Source: Streptomyces sp. MMG1121 (GTDB lineage Bacteria; Actinomycetota; Actinomycetes; Streptomycetales; Streptomycetaceae). Taken from it: DNA of 64,000 nucleotides. The notes beneath the pieces were generated by a model. The model ran no database searches and was not told the DNA's origin. It saw only the letters and a program-made list of their open reading frames with translations. A program made the position numbers and the translations under genes. Shown one piece after another: positions 46,976-55,178 of this stretch (the first letter of the stretch is position 1; each line of letters opens with the position of its first letter). The DNA lies in assembly GCF_001280015.1 (NCBI RefSeq), contig NZ_LGDV01000119.1:62001-126000 (forward strand), written 5' to 3'.

Positions 46976-47890
46976 CTACCAGCCCAAGACGTCGGCGAGG
47001 TAGGCGCGGGCCTTCTTGGCGTACTCGAGCGGGACGGCCTTGTGCGGGTCCTGCTCGGCTTCCACGACCAGCCACCCCCGGTAGTCGGCGTCGGCCAGCA
47101 CCTCGAGGATGGGCCGGAAGTCGATCGCGCCGTCTCCGGGCACGGTGAAGACGCCGAGCTGGACGCCCTCCTGGAACGACAGGCCTTCTTCCCGCACCCG
47201 GCTCACGACCTCGGGCCGGATGCTCTTCAGATGCACGTGGCCGATGCGGTCGGCGTGGGCCCGGGCCATCTCCAGTGGATCGTCGCCGGCGAAGGCGGCG
47301 TGGCCGGTGTCGAGCAGCAGGTGGACCAGGGCCGGATCGGTCGAGGCCATCAGCCGGTCCACGTCGGCCCTCGTCATGACGCCGGTACCCATGTGGTGGT
47401 GGTAACTGAGCTTCATCCCGGCTGAGTTGGCAATCTTGCCGAGCTCGTGCAGGCCCGACGTGAGGGCGTCCCACTGGGCGTCGGTGAAGATCGGGCGGTT
47501 GGCGAACACGTCGACGGGGAGCAGGTGCGACGACGCTCCGAACTCGGCCACGACCAGCTCGGTCCCGCCCAGCGCCTTGACATGGGCGAGCGTCTCCTCG
47601 AAGGCGGCGATCGTCTTGTGCCGCATCTTGTCGATGGTGAAGTACGTGCTCGTCCAGGGCTCGGACACCCGAAGGCCGCGGAGATCGAGGGCGGCCTTGA
47701 GCGCGACGGCGTCCGAGGGGTACTTGTGCCCGATGCTGCAGCCCTGGAAGCCGGCGAGCGCCATCTCGCTCACGGCCTGGCCGAAGGAGATGCCGGCGTC
47801 GATGGCGGGGAAGTCGTCGTTCCACCACAGGGTGCAGCAGACGCCGAGCTTCACCTTGTCCGGGCCGAGGCGGTCAGCCGGTCCTGTCAT
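46976..47890 (-). CDS. IolE-like TIM barrel (inosose dehydratase family)
   Basis: 304 residues from the ATG at 47890, with GAAAGGGG upstream. The N-terminus VKLGVCCTLWWNDDFP and ALAGFQGCSIGHKYPSD closely follow the myo-inosose-2 dehydratase pattern. Metal ligands are seen in VVAEFGAS, LLLDTGHAA, HVHLKSI and VVEAEQDP. IolE dehydrates scyllo-inosose; a 3-keto sugar would present similar chemistry. No other inositol catabolism gene is close. The start overlaps the preceding stop (ATGA). Confidence 0.85.
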   Translation of the reverse strand: MTGPADRLGPDKVKLGVCCTLWWNDDFPAIDAGISFGQAVSEMALAGFQGCSIGHKYPSDAVALKAALDLRGLRVSEPWTSTYFTIDKMRHKTIAAFEETLAHVKALGGTELVVAEFGASSHLLPVDVFANRPIFTDAQWDALTSGLHELGKIANSAGMKLSYHHHMGTGVMTRADVDRLMASTDPALVHLLLDTGHAAFAGDDPLEMARAHADRIGHVHLKSIRPEVVSRVREEGLSFQEGVQLGVFTVPGDGAIDFRPILEVLADADYRGWLVVEAEQDPHKAVPLEYAKKARAYLADVLGW

Positions 47891-48420
47891 GTCGTCGCCC
47901 CTTTCAGGTAGCGGTCCTCGATGCGCGGTGGCTGGGCCCAGGAGCCGTAGCCGGGCCCCTTGGCGCCTGGAGGATTGGCCCCGATGGCCCGCCACAGCAG
48001 CCCCTCCTGGTACGAGGCGGCAGTGATCGTGGAGGTTTCGCCCGCAGCACGGGCCCCGTAGCAGTCGGTCCACTCGGGTGGCAGCGCGTACCACGTCCCG
48101 GCGTACCAGAGCTTGATCACATTGCGGGCCACCGGGCCGAGGCGGTCGTCGCTGAAGATCCGGTGGCGCAGGGCCCGGTCGAGCAGGGCCCGGTCGAGCG
48201 GGATCCGGTCAGGCCTGCCGGCATCACCGGCTGCGTCGGCCCGGGCGGCCCGGTGGGCCTCCAGGAGGGCGGTGACGATGTCGTCGCCGCAGGCGGCCCG
48301 CACTTTGGCCAGGTACCGCCGGGCCAGACCGGTGCCGAGCAGGTCGGTCTCCTCGAAGGCGGTGAGGTCGACCGACAGGCAGAGGAACTCCTCGAACTCC
48401 TCGGGCGACGGGGCGGTCAT
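47887..48420 (-). CDS. Sugar dehydrogenase small subunit (FAD-SLDH / gluconate 2-dehydrogenase subunit 3 type)
   Basis: 177 residues. LCLSVDLTAFEETDLLGTGLARRYL at the N-terminus (motif LGTGLARRYL), then NVIKLWYAGTWY and the closing QEGLLWRAIGANPPGAKG and YGSWAQPP are the pattern of the small subunit that accompanies GMC sugar dehydrogenases such as sorbitol and FAD-glucose dehydrogenases. Those subunits normally carry a Tat signal; none is present here. It is coupled to both neighbours through ATGA overlaps and is probably a chaperone-like partner of the GMC subunit at 49505-51397. Confidence 0.75.
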   Translation of the reverse strand: MTAPSPEEFEEFLCLSVDLTAFEETDLLGTGLARRYLAKVRAACGDDIVTALLEAHRAARADAAGDAGRPDRIPLDRALLDRALRHRIFSDDRLGPVARNVIKLWYAGTWYALPPEWTDCYGARAAGETSTITAASYQEGLLWRAIGANPPGAKGPGYGSWAQPPRIEDRYLKGATT

Positions 48421-49508
48421 CGTGTCACCGCCCGCGCTGTCTCACCGGAGGCCCCGACCGCGGTCGGGATCTCGAAGGTAGGAGCGGCGTGCAGGCCGTC
48501 ACTGCCCGGCAGCGGGTTGCGTACCAGCCGGTTGAACCCGTCGCGCAGGCGGAACATGTCGCAGACGGCGTCCTGCAGGAGGCCTGGCCGCCCGTTGAAC
48601 GCTCTGGTGAGCACGGCGAGGAAGGCCCCGTATTCGGCGTTGAAGTCCCGGGCGACACGGGCGAGTTCCGATCCCGGCGGGAAGTCGGCCAGCCGGACGC
48701 TCACCTTCACGTCGTACACGTCGTCCCAGCCGACGCTGAGCGGTGGACCCGACGGCGTGTCGGGGTCGTCGCCCACCTGGTAGTAGCGGCCGAGCTGAAG
48801 TTGCCGGAACCGGTAGTAGTGGGCCAGCTCCCCGTCCGCGTCGTAGATGCCCGAGTCGAGGCCCTCGCCCTGAGCGGCGATGAAGCGCAGCGCCCGGCAG
48901 GCGGAGTCCAGGTCGGAGACGACGATCACCGACCCGCCGCCGGAGTAGAAGTACTCGGGCCCCACCTGCAGGGCCGGATCTCCGCAGAAGAGCTTGGGAT
49001 CGTCGGCCGCCACCTTCCCGAGCCCTTCGATGATCTCCGCGTAGAACTCGCCGATGCTGTAGAAGCGCATCCCCTCGGCCGTCGGGCTGAAGGCCAGTAC
49101 CGGACGCCCGCTGTCCGGTGTGGGCAGCAGCCGTGCGTCGGCGCTGGGGGCCCGGCCCGGCCGCTCGATCTTGCAGAACGTCTCCACCGCCTCGGGGGAC
49201 AGGGGCCGTAGGTCGACGGTGAAGTCGTTCTCCCCGTCCGGCAGGTAGGCCGGGTAGGACGGCACGAAGCCGGGGCGGGTCAGGTCGGGCCTGCCGCCGA
49301 TGGCGTTCAGGACGTTGGCGACGAGGGTCAGGTGCAGCATCTCCTCCACCGCGACCACCCGGATGATGTGGGCCGCGTCGGAGTTGGTGGTGGAGTGGAT
49401 GGAGTAGTACGCGGTCAGGTAGGGCGGGATGGTCGCGTGCTCGAGCGCCAGCGCCACGTGCAGGTAGCTGATCAGGTCGTCACGGTCGTTGATGGTCGAC
49501 GCGGTCAC
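48417..49508 (-). CDS. Ferritin-like diiron protein (VioB/RebD-associated PF12902 type)
   Basis: 363 residues from the GTG at 49508, overlapping the GMC stop (GTGA). The N-terminal four-helix bundle has likely diiron ligands Glu in ALEHATIPPY (~23) and ExxH in VAVEEMLHLTL (~54-58). The pattern is that of the ferritin-like domain found in iminophenylpyruvate-dimer synthases and VioB. The C-terminal two thirds (for example GPEYFYSGGGSVIVVSDLDSA) is less familiar. Possible roles: peroxide disposal for the oxidase, or a redox reaction on the substrate. Function not known. Confidence 0.75.
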   Translation of the reverse strand: MTASTINDRDDLISYLHVALALEHATIPPYLTAYYSIHSTTNSDAAHIIRVVAVEEMLHLTLVANVLNAIGGRPDLTRPGFVPSYPAYLPDGENDFTVDLRPLSPEAVETFCKIERPGRAPSADARLLPTPDSGRPVLAFSPTAEGMRFYSIGEFYAEIIEGLGKVAADDPKLFCGDPALQVGPEYFYSGGGSVIVVSDLDSACRALRFIAAQGEGLDSGIYDADGELAHYYRFRQLQLGRYYQVGDDPDTPSGPPLSVGWDDVYDVKVSVRLADFPPGSELARVARDFNAEYGAFLAVLTRAFNGRPGLLQDAVCDMFRLRDGFNRLVRNPLPGSDGLHAAPTFEIPTAVGASGETARAVTR

Positions 49509-51397
49509 CGGGCCACCTCCACGGCGATCGGCGCGGTCTCGGCGTCGAGCTGGGCCAGCATGGACCGGACGCTGCGCAGGCACAGGGCGGCGATGGTGAG
49601 CGTCACGTTCGACGTGCCCACGGTGGGCATGCTTCCCCCGCCGACCAGGTAGAGGTTCTGGTGGTCCCAGCACCGCTGGTCCGGGTCGACCACCGAGGTC
49701 GAGGGGTCGCTGCCCATCGTGTGGGTGCCGGCGAGGTGGTTGCCCCCTCGGATCTCGTACCCCTCGCCGGCGTGGACGGCGTAGCCCCAGAAGTTCGGGT
49801 CGTACTCGGTGTGGTCCTCGGCTCCGAGGCGGGCGAAGATCCGTTTCGACAGCTGCCGGGCGTACGCCACCCCCCGCATCGTGTAGTCGGGGATGTCGTA
49901 GGTGAGGATGGGCCGCATGTTCCCCAGGTGGTCGGTGTAGGCCGGGTCCACGGTGATCCGGTTGCTCGGGTTGGCGGGGACCTCGACCATGAACGCCAAC
50001 TGCAGCTGGCGGGACACCCGGTCCACCAGACCCTGGCGGAGGGACTCGCCGTGGCGGCCGCCGGCGTCCACCAGGTCGATCAGGTCGGTCATCGGTGCCC
50101 CCCGGGCCCAGCCCCAGCCGTCGTTGTGGATGTCGACGCTGAATGCCGCCTGGCGGCGGCGGAAGCGGCCCCCGCGCAGGTCGGTGATGCCGCCCGTGCA
50201 GTTCGTGCCCCGGAAGGTGCCGGCCACCTCCGGTAACAGGGCCCACGCCAACAGGTAGGCGTGGTCCATGAAGTTCCGCCCCATCAGGCCGCTCGAGCTG
50301 CGCAGGCCGGAGGCCAGCATCAGCCGGGGGTTCTCCACCGCGTTGGCGGCGAGGACGAACAGCCGGCCCCGGGCCCTCATGGTGGTGAAGCCGGGGCTGT
50401 CGGGCCGGTCGTAGCGGCGGTACTCGATCTCGGTCACCCGGCGGGTGCGCTCGTCGACGTGCACCTTGTGGGCCACCGCCTGGGCCACCAGGTCCACCCG
50501 GCCGCTCTGGAGGGCCACCGCGAGGGTCTTGCCGGCGGTGTACTTGGCCTGCACCGGACAGATGGGCACGCAGTTGTTGTTGCCCTGGCACCGCCCGCCG
50601 ACCTCGACCTGGTACGTGCTCACCGCCCCGCGCGGCAGGTAGCCCTTCCCGCCGTCGTAGGCCGGGTTCGGTATCCCGTTGCGCCCCTGCGGGAACGGCC
50701 GGACCCGCAGCTCGTGCCGCTCCCCGTCGAGCTCGACGGGCATCCCGTCGAGGTCCTTGGCCACCATTTGGTCCAGGTACGACAGAGGTAGCCCCTTCAT
50801 GGGGAACACGTACCCCTCGTCGAAGGTCATCCCGAGGTAGGCCTGGTCCTCCACGTCGGCGGAGACGCCGATCTCGCGTTCGGCCTCGTTGTAGTACGGG
50901 GCGAGGTCCTCGTAGGTGAGCGGCCAGTCGGCCCCCTCGCCGTAGAGCGTGCGCATCCGGAAGTCCTCGGGGAGCATCCGCAGTGTCTTGGCCTCCCAGT
51001 GCATGGTGGTGCCGCCGAGGACCCGCGTATAGGTGGTGTCGGTGGCGAACGGCCCGCTCTGGACGAGGTAGGCGGAGGCGTCGGGCGCGCCCGGGACGAT
51101 GCGCCGTGCGTCGGTGCCGCGGGGCATCGGGGCGTTGGCGGAGACCGGGTAGGGGGACTGGTTGTCCTTGCTCGTAGCCGAGTAGAAGCGGTCGAGGTAG
51201 CTCTCGTAGCCCCTCAGGGTGAGGTCCTCGACCGGGCCCGCTTCGAGTATCAGTACCCTCTTGCCGGCGTCACTCAGCCGTGAGGCGATGAGGGCGCCGG
51301 CTATGCCGCCGCCGACGATGACGGCGTCGTAGAGCACCTCGGCCGCCGCCGCGGGGTCGGTGCGTTTCGCCGCCCCCTCGGGGAACTTCGCGTACAT
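49505..51397 (-). CDS. GMC-family FAD dehydrogenase large subunit with Fe-S-type cysteine cluster
   Basis: 630 residues, ATG with GGAG upstream. FAD site VIVGGGIAGALIASRL (~27-42) and GMC C-terminal domain with NHLAGTHTMGSDP and VGTSNVTLTIAAL are present. At ~270-281 the sequence RCQGNNNCVPICPVQ matches the Cys cluster that holds a [3Fe-4S] centre in bacterial FAD-glucose and fructose dehydrogenases. No signal peptide. With the adjacent small subunit it should form a soluble sugar or glycoside dehydrogenase. The electron acceptor is unclear because no cytochrome c gene is present. Confidence 0.9.
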   Translation of the reverse strand: MYAKFPEGAAKRTDPAAAAEVLYDAVIVGGGIAGALIASRLSDAGKRVLILEAGPVEDLTLRGYESYLDRFYSATSKDNQSPYPVSANAPMPRGTDARRIVPGAPDASAYLVQSGPFATDTTYTRVLGGTTMHWEAKTLRMLPEDFRMRTLYGEGADWPLTYEDLAPYYNEAEREIGVSADVEDQAYLGMTFDEGYVFPMKGLPLSYLDQMVAKDLDGMPVELDGERHELRVRPFPQGRNGIPNPAYDGGKGYLPRGAVSTYQVEVGGRCQGNNNCVPICPVQAKYTAGKTLAVALQSGRVDLVAQAVAHKVHVDERTRRVTEIEYRRYDRPDSPGFTTMRARGRLFVLAANAVENPRLMLASGLRSSSGLMGRNFMDHAYLLAWALLPEVAGTFRGTNCTGGITDLRGGRFRRRQAAFSVDIHNDGWGWARGAPMTDLIDLVDAGGRHGESLRQGLVDRVSRQLQLAFMVEVPANPSNRITVDPAYTDHLGNMRPILTYDIPDYTMRGVAYARQLSKRIFARLGAEDHTEYDPNFWGYAVHAGEGYEIRGGNHLAGTHTMGSDPSTSVVDPDQRCWDHQNLYLVGGGSMPTVGTSNVTLTIAALCLRSVRSMLAQLDAETAPIAVEVAR

Positions 51398-51473
51398 GGG
51401 GCAGTCACTCCTCCGCTGCCAGGCGCGGCCGGGACCGGTGTGGTGGTGGGGGTTCGAGTCGGTCGGCCATGGG

Positions 51474-52895
51474 TCACACGGCCTCGGCGCGGGCCCGCAT
51501 GGCGGACAGGTAGGAGGCGTAGCTCCACGTCAGGTTGTGCACACTGCGCTCGAAGCCGGTGGCGCCGTCGAACTGCTCGGAGAGCTCCAGGTTGTCACTG
51601 TGGTAGATGACGGCCCGCACCATGGCGTCACCGGTCGCCGTCAAAGCGGCGGCGGCTGCCGCCGGGGCCGTCGACGCGTCGATGCCGGACTGGGCGAAGA
51701 AGGGTGCGGACAGGTCGTCCACGGGCACTTTGCCGCTCGACTTGATCTCGGCGGCCAGCTTGTAGTGCAACTCGGCGACGTTGCACGTGGACAGGGCCCA
51801 GGGGTGGCCGCCGAGCACCGGGTGCGCGGTGTCACCGTCGTACACGTCGCCCGGGTAGCGGCCGAACAACGGCCCGATCCCGAACTGTTCCTTGTCGGCC
51901 TTGTTGACCGGGTAGAAGGCGATGCCGCCCTCCTCCCACTGCGAGCGCAGTCGGGCCGCTGTGGCCAGCAGCTTGGTGTCGGTGACGGGAAGGGCGCCGT
52001 AGACGGCCGACTGGACGATGTCGATGTTCGGGTCGTAACCGCTGACGACCGGGTTCTGGGGAGAGGGCTGGGACCCGTCACCGGGGTCGGCCAGCATGCT
52101 CACGTACGTGCTCCCGTCCCAGTGGCCCGCAAGGGCCTGGCGCAACCACTTGACGGCGGGCCGCAGTCCGGTCGGCTTGTCGATGCCGACGATGGTCGAG
52201 GCCTGGATCTCCTCGAAGCAGCGCAGCTGGGCGGAGCGGGCGAAGAAGCTGTACCCGCTGTGCTCCTCCCACAGGTTCGTGGTGGGGCTCTGGTAGACGC
52301 CGAGGAGGTAGGCCACGTTCGAGTTCACCAGGTCGACCGCGCGCTTCTGGGTGCCGAGATCGAGCTGGTCGTAGGCGGCCAGGATGGTGATCGTCTGCAG
52401 GGCCGGACCGTCGTTCTGCTCGGTCCACGGGCGGGCGTCGCCGGCGATGTTGAAGCAGGCGTGCCCCTTGGTCAACGGCGGCTGGGCGTTGGAGTGGCAG
52501 AGGTCGGCGAACTGCACGTAGTCGTTGAGCGTCTGCACCGTCCCGCCCGGGCGGGTGGGCATGTCGGCCTTGGCCACCTCCATGGCCGTGATGGCCCCGT
52601 CGCGCACCCAGTTGAAGACGTAGTCCTCGTCGATGCCGGGGGTGTCGGCCGGGAAGGACGGGGCGGCGATGATGCAACCCGGCTTCGAGTCCCGGGAAAT
52701 GTCGCCCGGCGACTGCGGATCGCTGAAGACGAAGCCGTCACTGGCGATGTTCCGGAACATGTAGGTGTACATGATCGGCACAAGCGACGGTAGATCCACC
52801 GCTCCCGGAGTGGAGGAGATCTGGACGTTCGCCCGCGCTCGGGAAGTGTCGGCCGACCGGTTCGTGCGGGCGGGCGTGGTGGTGGAATCGGACAT
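51474..52895 (-). CDS. GH15 glucoamylase-like glycosidase, fungal type, no signal peptide
   Basis: 473 residues, ATG with GGGGGAG upstream. The family 15 (alpha/alpha)6 barrel is recognisable by DEDYVFNWVRDGAITAME (~87-104). The general-acid motif LWEEHSGYSFF (Glu ~210) and general-base motif LSEQFDG...NLTWSYASYL (Glu ~440) follow. These blocks resemble fungal glucoamylases more than the common bacterial GH15 enzymes. The N-terminal ~30 residues are Ser/Thr/Arg-rich with no hydrophobic core, and no starch-binding domain is present, so the enzyme looks intracellular. First gene of the operon. Confidence 0.87.
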   Translation of the reverse strand: MSDSTTTPARTNRSADTSRARANVQISSTPGAVDLPSLVPIMYTYMFRNIASDGFVFSDPQSPGDISRDSKPGCIIAAPSFPADTPGIDEDYVFNWVRDGAITAMEVAKADMPTRPGGTVQTLNDYVQFADLCHSNAQPPLTKGHACFNIAGDARPWTEQNDGPALQTITILAAYDQLDLGTQKRAVDLVNSNVAYLLGVYQSPTTNLWEEHSGYSFFARSAQLRCFEEIQASTIVGIDKPTGLRPAVKWLRQALAGHWDGSTYVSMLADPGDGSQPSPQNPVVSGYDPNIDIVQSAVYGALPVTDTKLLATAARLRSQWEEGGIAFYPVNKADKEQFGIGPLFGRYPGDVYDGDTAHPVLGGHPWALSTCNVAELHYKLAAEIKSSGKVPVDDLSAPFFAQSGIDASTAPAAAAAALTATGDAMVRAVIYHSDNLELSEQFDGATGFERSVHNLTWSYASYLSAMRARAEAV

Positions 52896-53674
52896 TACTG
52901 AACTCCCCCGTCATCTTTCCTGCAGAATTGTCGGATGCGGTCCGCGCCCTGGTCGCGTGAATCGAAAGGCTTGGAACCGAGTGCGTCCATGAGATGAATC
53001 CACGGGGTGCGTGGATTTTCGGCGCGAGCAAGCCGGATGGACGGTGCAAGAGGGTGCAGATTGTTCATGAGGACTGAGACGGCCGGGCTGCGAATTGGTA
53101 TCGCTGCAGGCAACGCCTGGCGCGCAGACCGCTGCCCCGTCAGCAGCGGTGCACGGGAGCCATCGAGATCGCCGAGTGGGCCGCGGGCCCGTTCCCTGGC
53201 GGCCGCACGGGTGCGGCAGGCCTCTCGTGAGCAGGCAGACCGATCATCTCGGACTCATGTTCTCGCCGTGGGGCGCGGCGAGGGGAGTGACGCACGATAA
53301 CGTCGTCAGGCTTGCGATGACACTGTGAATCAGCTGCCCGAGTCGACGCCATTCCCGTAATCGCGTTAATAGGGAATGCATCCCTTCGTCCCCCCGGTTT
53401 CTCGGAAAGCGCGCAATGCGGAGACTACTTGGTGTGCCCTTATCTTTGCGTACCGCAGGCTACAGCCAGCCGGGTAGGTGCCACAAGAGAAAATTTCAAT
53501 GTTGCGCATGGGGTTGGGGTAATCGGGTGCAGCTCACTGTTGCGTAATTATCCGTCGAATACGTGTGGTGCGCGTGAGCATCTTTCCCGTTCTGTTTTCC
53601 CATGACCGCGTGCGCGGTTTGGCCGGCATCGGCGCAGGTCACGAACGTTGCCCTGGGGCGACGGGCAATCCTGG
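52896..53674. other. A+T-richer gene-free stretch upstream of the accessory operon
   Basis: About 780 bases without a convincing gene. G+C is low for this genome (32 of 60 bases at 53461-53520). It includes a short inverted repeat AGGGA-N5-TCCCT near 53378-53392 and A/T clusters (AAAATTTCAATG; GCGTAATTATCC). It must contain the promoter of the minus-strand operon starting at 52895. No tRNA or attachment site is visible. Confidence 0.6.
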
Positions 53675-54184
53675 TCACCACCGCCCGTCCGACCCCCAGG
53701 ATGCGAGGTGTTCCCGTGCCGCGACGTCCGCACAGGCCCGGTCGAACGCGCGTCGGAAGTCACGGGCCAGAGTTGCCAGCATGTGCTCGATGTCCGAACG
53801 GCGGGCTGTCTCCGTCGCCGGGTCGGGAATCCAGCCGGTCCGCGACGTACAGGTCAAGGTGATGCGGTCGCCGGCCGGGGCGAAGGTGATGACGCGTTCG
53901 ATCCCCTGTCCGTAGAAGTCGATCTGTGCCCGGTCCCGCCGGCGGAGGGACGCCCGCGCCCGGGGGAGTTGCTCGATGACCGATGACAGGTCGTAGGAGA
54001 CGTTCACGGGCCAGGGGTCCTGGCCGAACCCTGCCACATGGAAGCGGCAGTCCGTCTCGCCCAGCAGGTCACAGGCATCCATGACCAGCGACTCGTAGTC
54101 CTCGGACAGGTCCAGGTCATGCGTCACCGGTGTTCCGGAGGTGGGCGCAGACACGGTCGTGCGGAATGGCACGGAGTTGCTCAC
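53675..54184 (-). CDS. Hypothetical protein
   Basis: About 169 residues from the GTG at 54184; the GTG at 54172 has better spacing to GGAG and may be the real start. The composition is normal for a globular cytoplasmic protein, with acidic N-terminus (DLDLSEDYESLVMDACDLLG), VNVSYDLSSVIEQLPRARASL in the middle and a helical C-terminus (DIEHMLATLARDFRRAFDRA). I do not recognise a family. No membrane segment or signal peptide. It stands between the accessory operon and a divergent membrane protein gene. Confidence 0.65.
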   Translation of the reverse strand: MSNSVPFRTTVSAPTSGTPVTHDLDLSEDYESLVMDACDLLGETDCRFHVAGFGQDPWPVNVSYDLSSVIEQLPRARASLRRRDRAQIDFYGQGIERVITFAPAGDRITLTCTSRTGWIPDPATETARRSDIEHMLATLARDFRRAFDRACADVAAREHLASWGSDGRW

Positions 54185-54302
54185 TCCTTCAGGGCCGGCA
54201 GCGCCGTCCCGTCGCAACCACCGGGTTCGGGGAGGCCATTGTCCGGCATTGCCGGCGACCCGTCGCGTGCGGGGGAGTGGTTCGCCGGCGGCCGCCCCTC
54301 TT

Positions 54303-54316
54303 TTGAACGTGTTCAA
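54303..54316. promoter_or_regulatory. Operator-like palindrome TTGAAC-GT-GTTCAA
   Basis: A perfect 6-bp inverted repeat with a two-base centre, 21 bases before the ATG of the membrane protein gene at 54338. It overlaps where its promoter should be. Symmetry and length suit a TetR-type repressor. Confidence 0.55.
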
Positions 54317-54337
54317 TTCCCGGCGTACGCTGCTGCC

Positions 54338-54862
54338 ATGAGCGACAGAGCCGCCCTGCTCAAGGGCATTCGCGTCTGGTTGGTCCTCTTCGTCGTGTGC
54401 CTCGTCCTCAGCGGGGCCACCGCCTTCCCCCTGGTGCACGAACTGCGCTGGACCGAGAGCGCGTTGCGCGCGCTGTCCGTGCCCGAGCACCTTCCGGGGC
54501 TGATGAACTGGATCGAGCGGGTACGGGACGGGCTCGACACCGCCGACGCCGACTACCCCTTCCTGCTCTACGGCACCGACTGGCTGGCCTTCGCCCATCT
54601 CGTCATCGCGGTCGCCTTCTACGGCCCGTATCGCGACCCCGTCCGCAACATCTGGGTCGTCGAGTTCGCGATGATCGCCTGCGCCGGCATCATCCCGCTC
54701 GCCCTCGTCTGCGGACCGATCCGCGGAATTCCCTTCTGGTGGAGCCTGATCGACATGTCCTTCGGGGTGTTCGGGGTGATTCCGCTGTATGTCGTACGGA
54801 AGAAGATCAAGCGGCTGGAGACGCTCGGCGCACCGGACGCCGCCCCGGCCACGGTCGCTTGA
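54338..54862 (+). CDS. Small integral membrane protein of unknown function
   Basis: 174 residues. Four predicted membrane helices: ~VWLVLFVVCLVLSGATAFPL, WLAFAHLVIAVAFYG, VVEFAMIACAGIIPLALVC and WWSLIDMSFGVFGVIPLYVV. A hydrophilic loop after helix 1 contains LRWTESALRALSVPEHLPG. No known enzymatic motif. Close relatives are common in Streptomyces, often with a TetR regulator, but no regulator gene adjoins this copy. The operator-like palindrome upstream suggests inducible expression. Confidence 0.82.
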   Translation: MSDRAALLKGIRVWLVLFVVCLVLSGATAFPLVHELRWTESALRALSVPEHLPGLMNWIERVRDGLDTADADYPFLLYGTDWLAFAHLVIAVAFYGPYRDPVRNIWVVEFAMIACAGIIPLALVCGPIRGIPFWWSLIDMSFGVFGVIPLYVVRKKIKRLETLGAPDAAPATVA

Positions 54863-55178
54863 GGGCCGCCTCGACGATGCGCATGACCACCGGGTTCATC
54901 GACTCCCCCTCGGCGTCCGCCGAGTTCACCGAGTGGACGAGGGTGCGGCGCAGGTCCCGGTTGGCGGCGATCCCCGCCAAGCAGCCGTGGCGTGCACCGG
55001 ACTCGGCCCAGAACGCCGTGCCCCCGGACGCGAACCGCTGGAGCCCGGCCCTGTGACCGGCCCTCCCCTGCCGCACCCGCGGCACCGTGAACATCTCCCG
55101 CGACTGCGGCCCGGGCACGATCCGGCCCGAGATGAGCGCCGTCACAAGCCGCTCCGGGGCGGCCGTCGTGGAGATCAT
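54807..55178 (-). pseudogene. Remnant of a serine hydrolase (beta-lactamase/D-Ala-D-Ala carboxypeptidase family)
   Basis: The frame reads MISTTAAPERLVTALISGR, then REMFTVP, GLQRFASGGTAFW, and RRTLVHSVNSADAEGESMNP up to EAALK. This is the C-terminal third of a class-C-type serine hydrolase. The SxxK and YxN motifs are absent, and the sequence upstream to ~55399 keeps only frame-shifted scraps. The end runs antisense into the membrane protein gene. I regard it as a decayed gene. Confidence 0.55.

Noticed and set aside
43099..52895. Interpretation of the operon as a complete inositol catabolism cluster
   Set aside because: Only one IolE-like protein is present; no IolG, IolD, IolB, IolC or IolJ homologue is visible nearby.
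53496..53681. 61-codon open frame in the A+T-rich gap
   Set aside because: No Shine-Dalgarno sequence, irregular composition and no recognisable motif.
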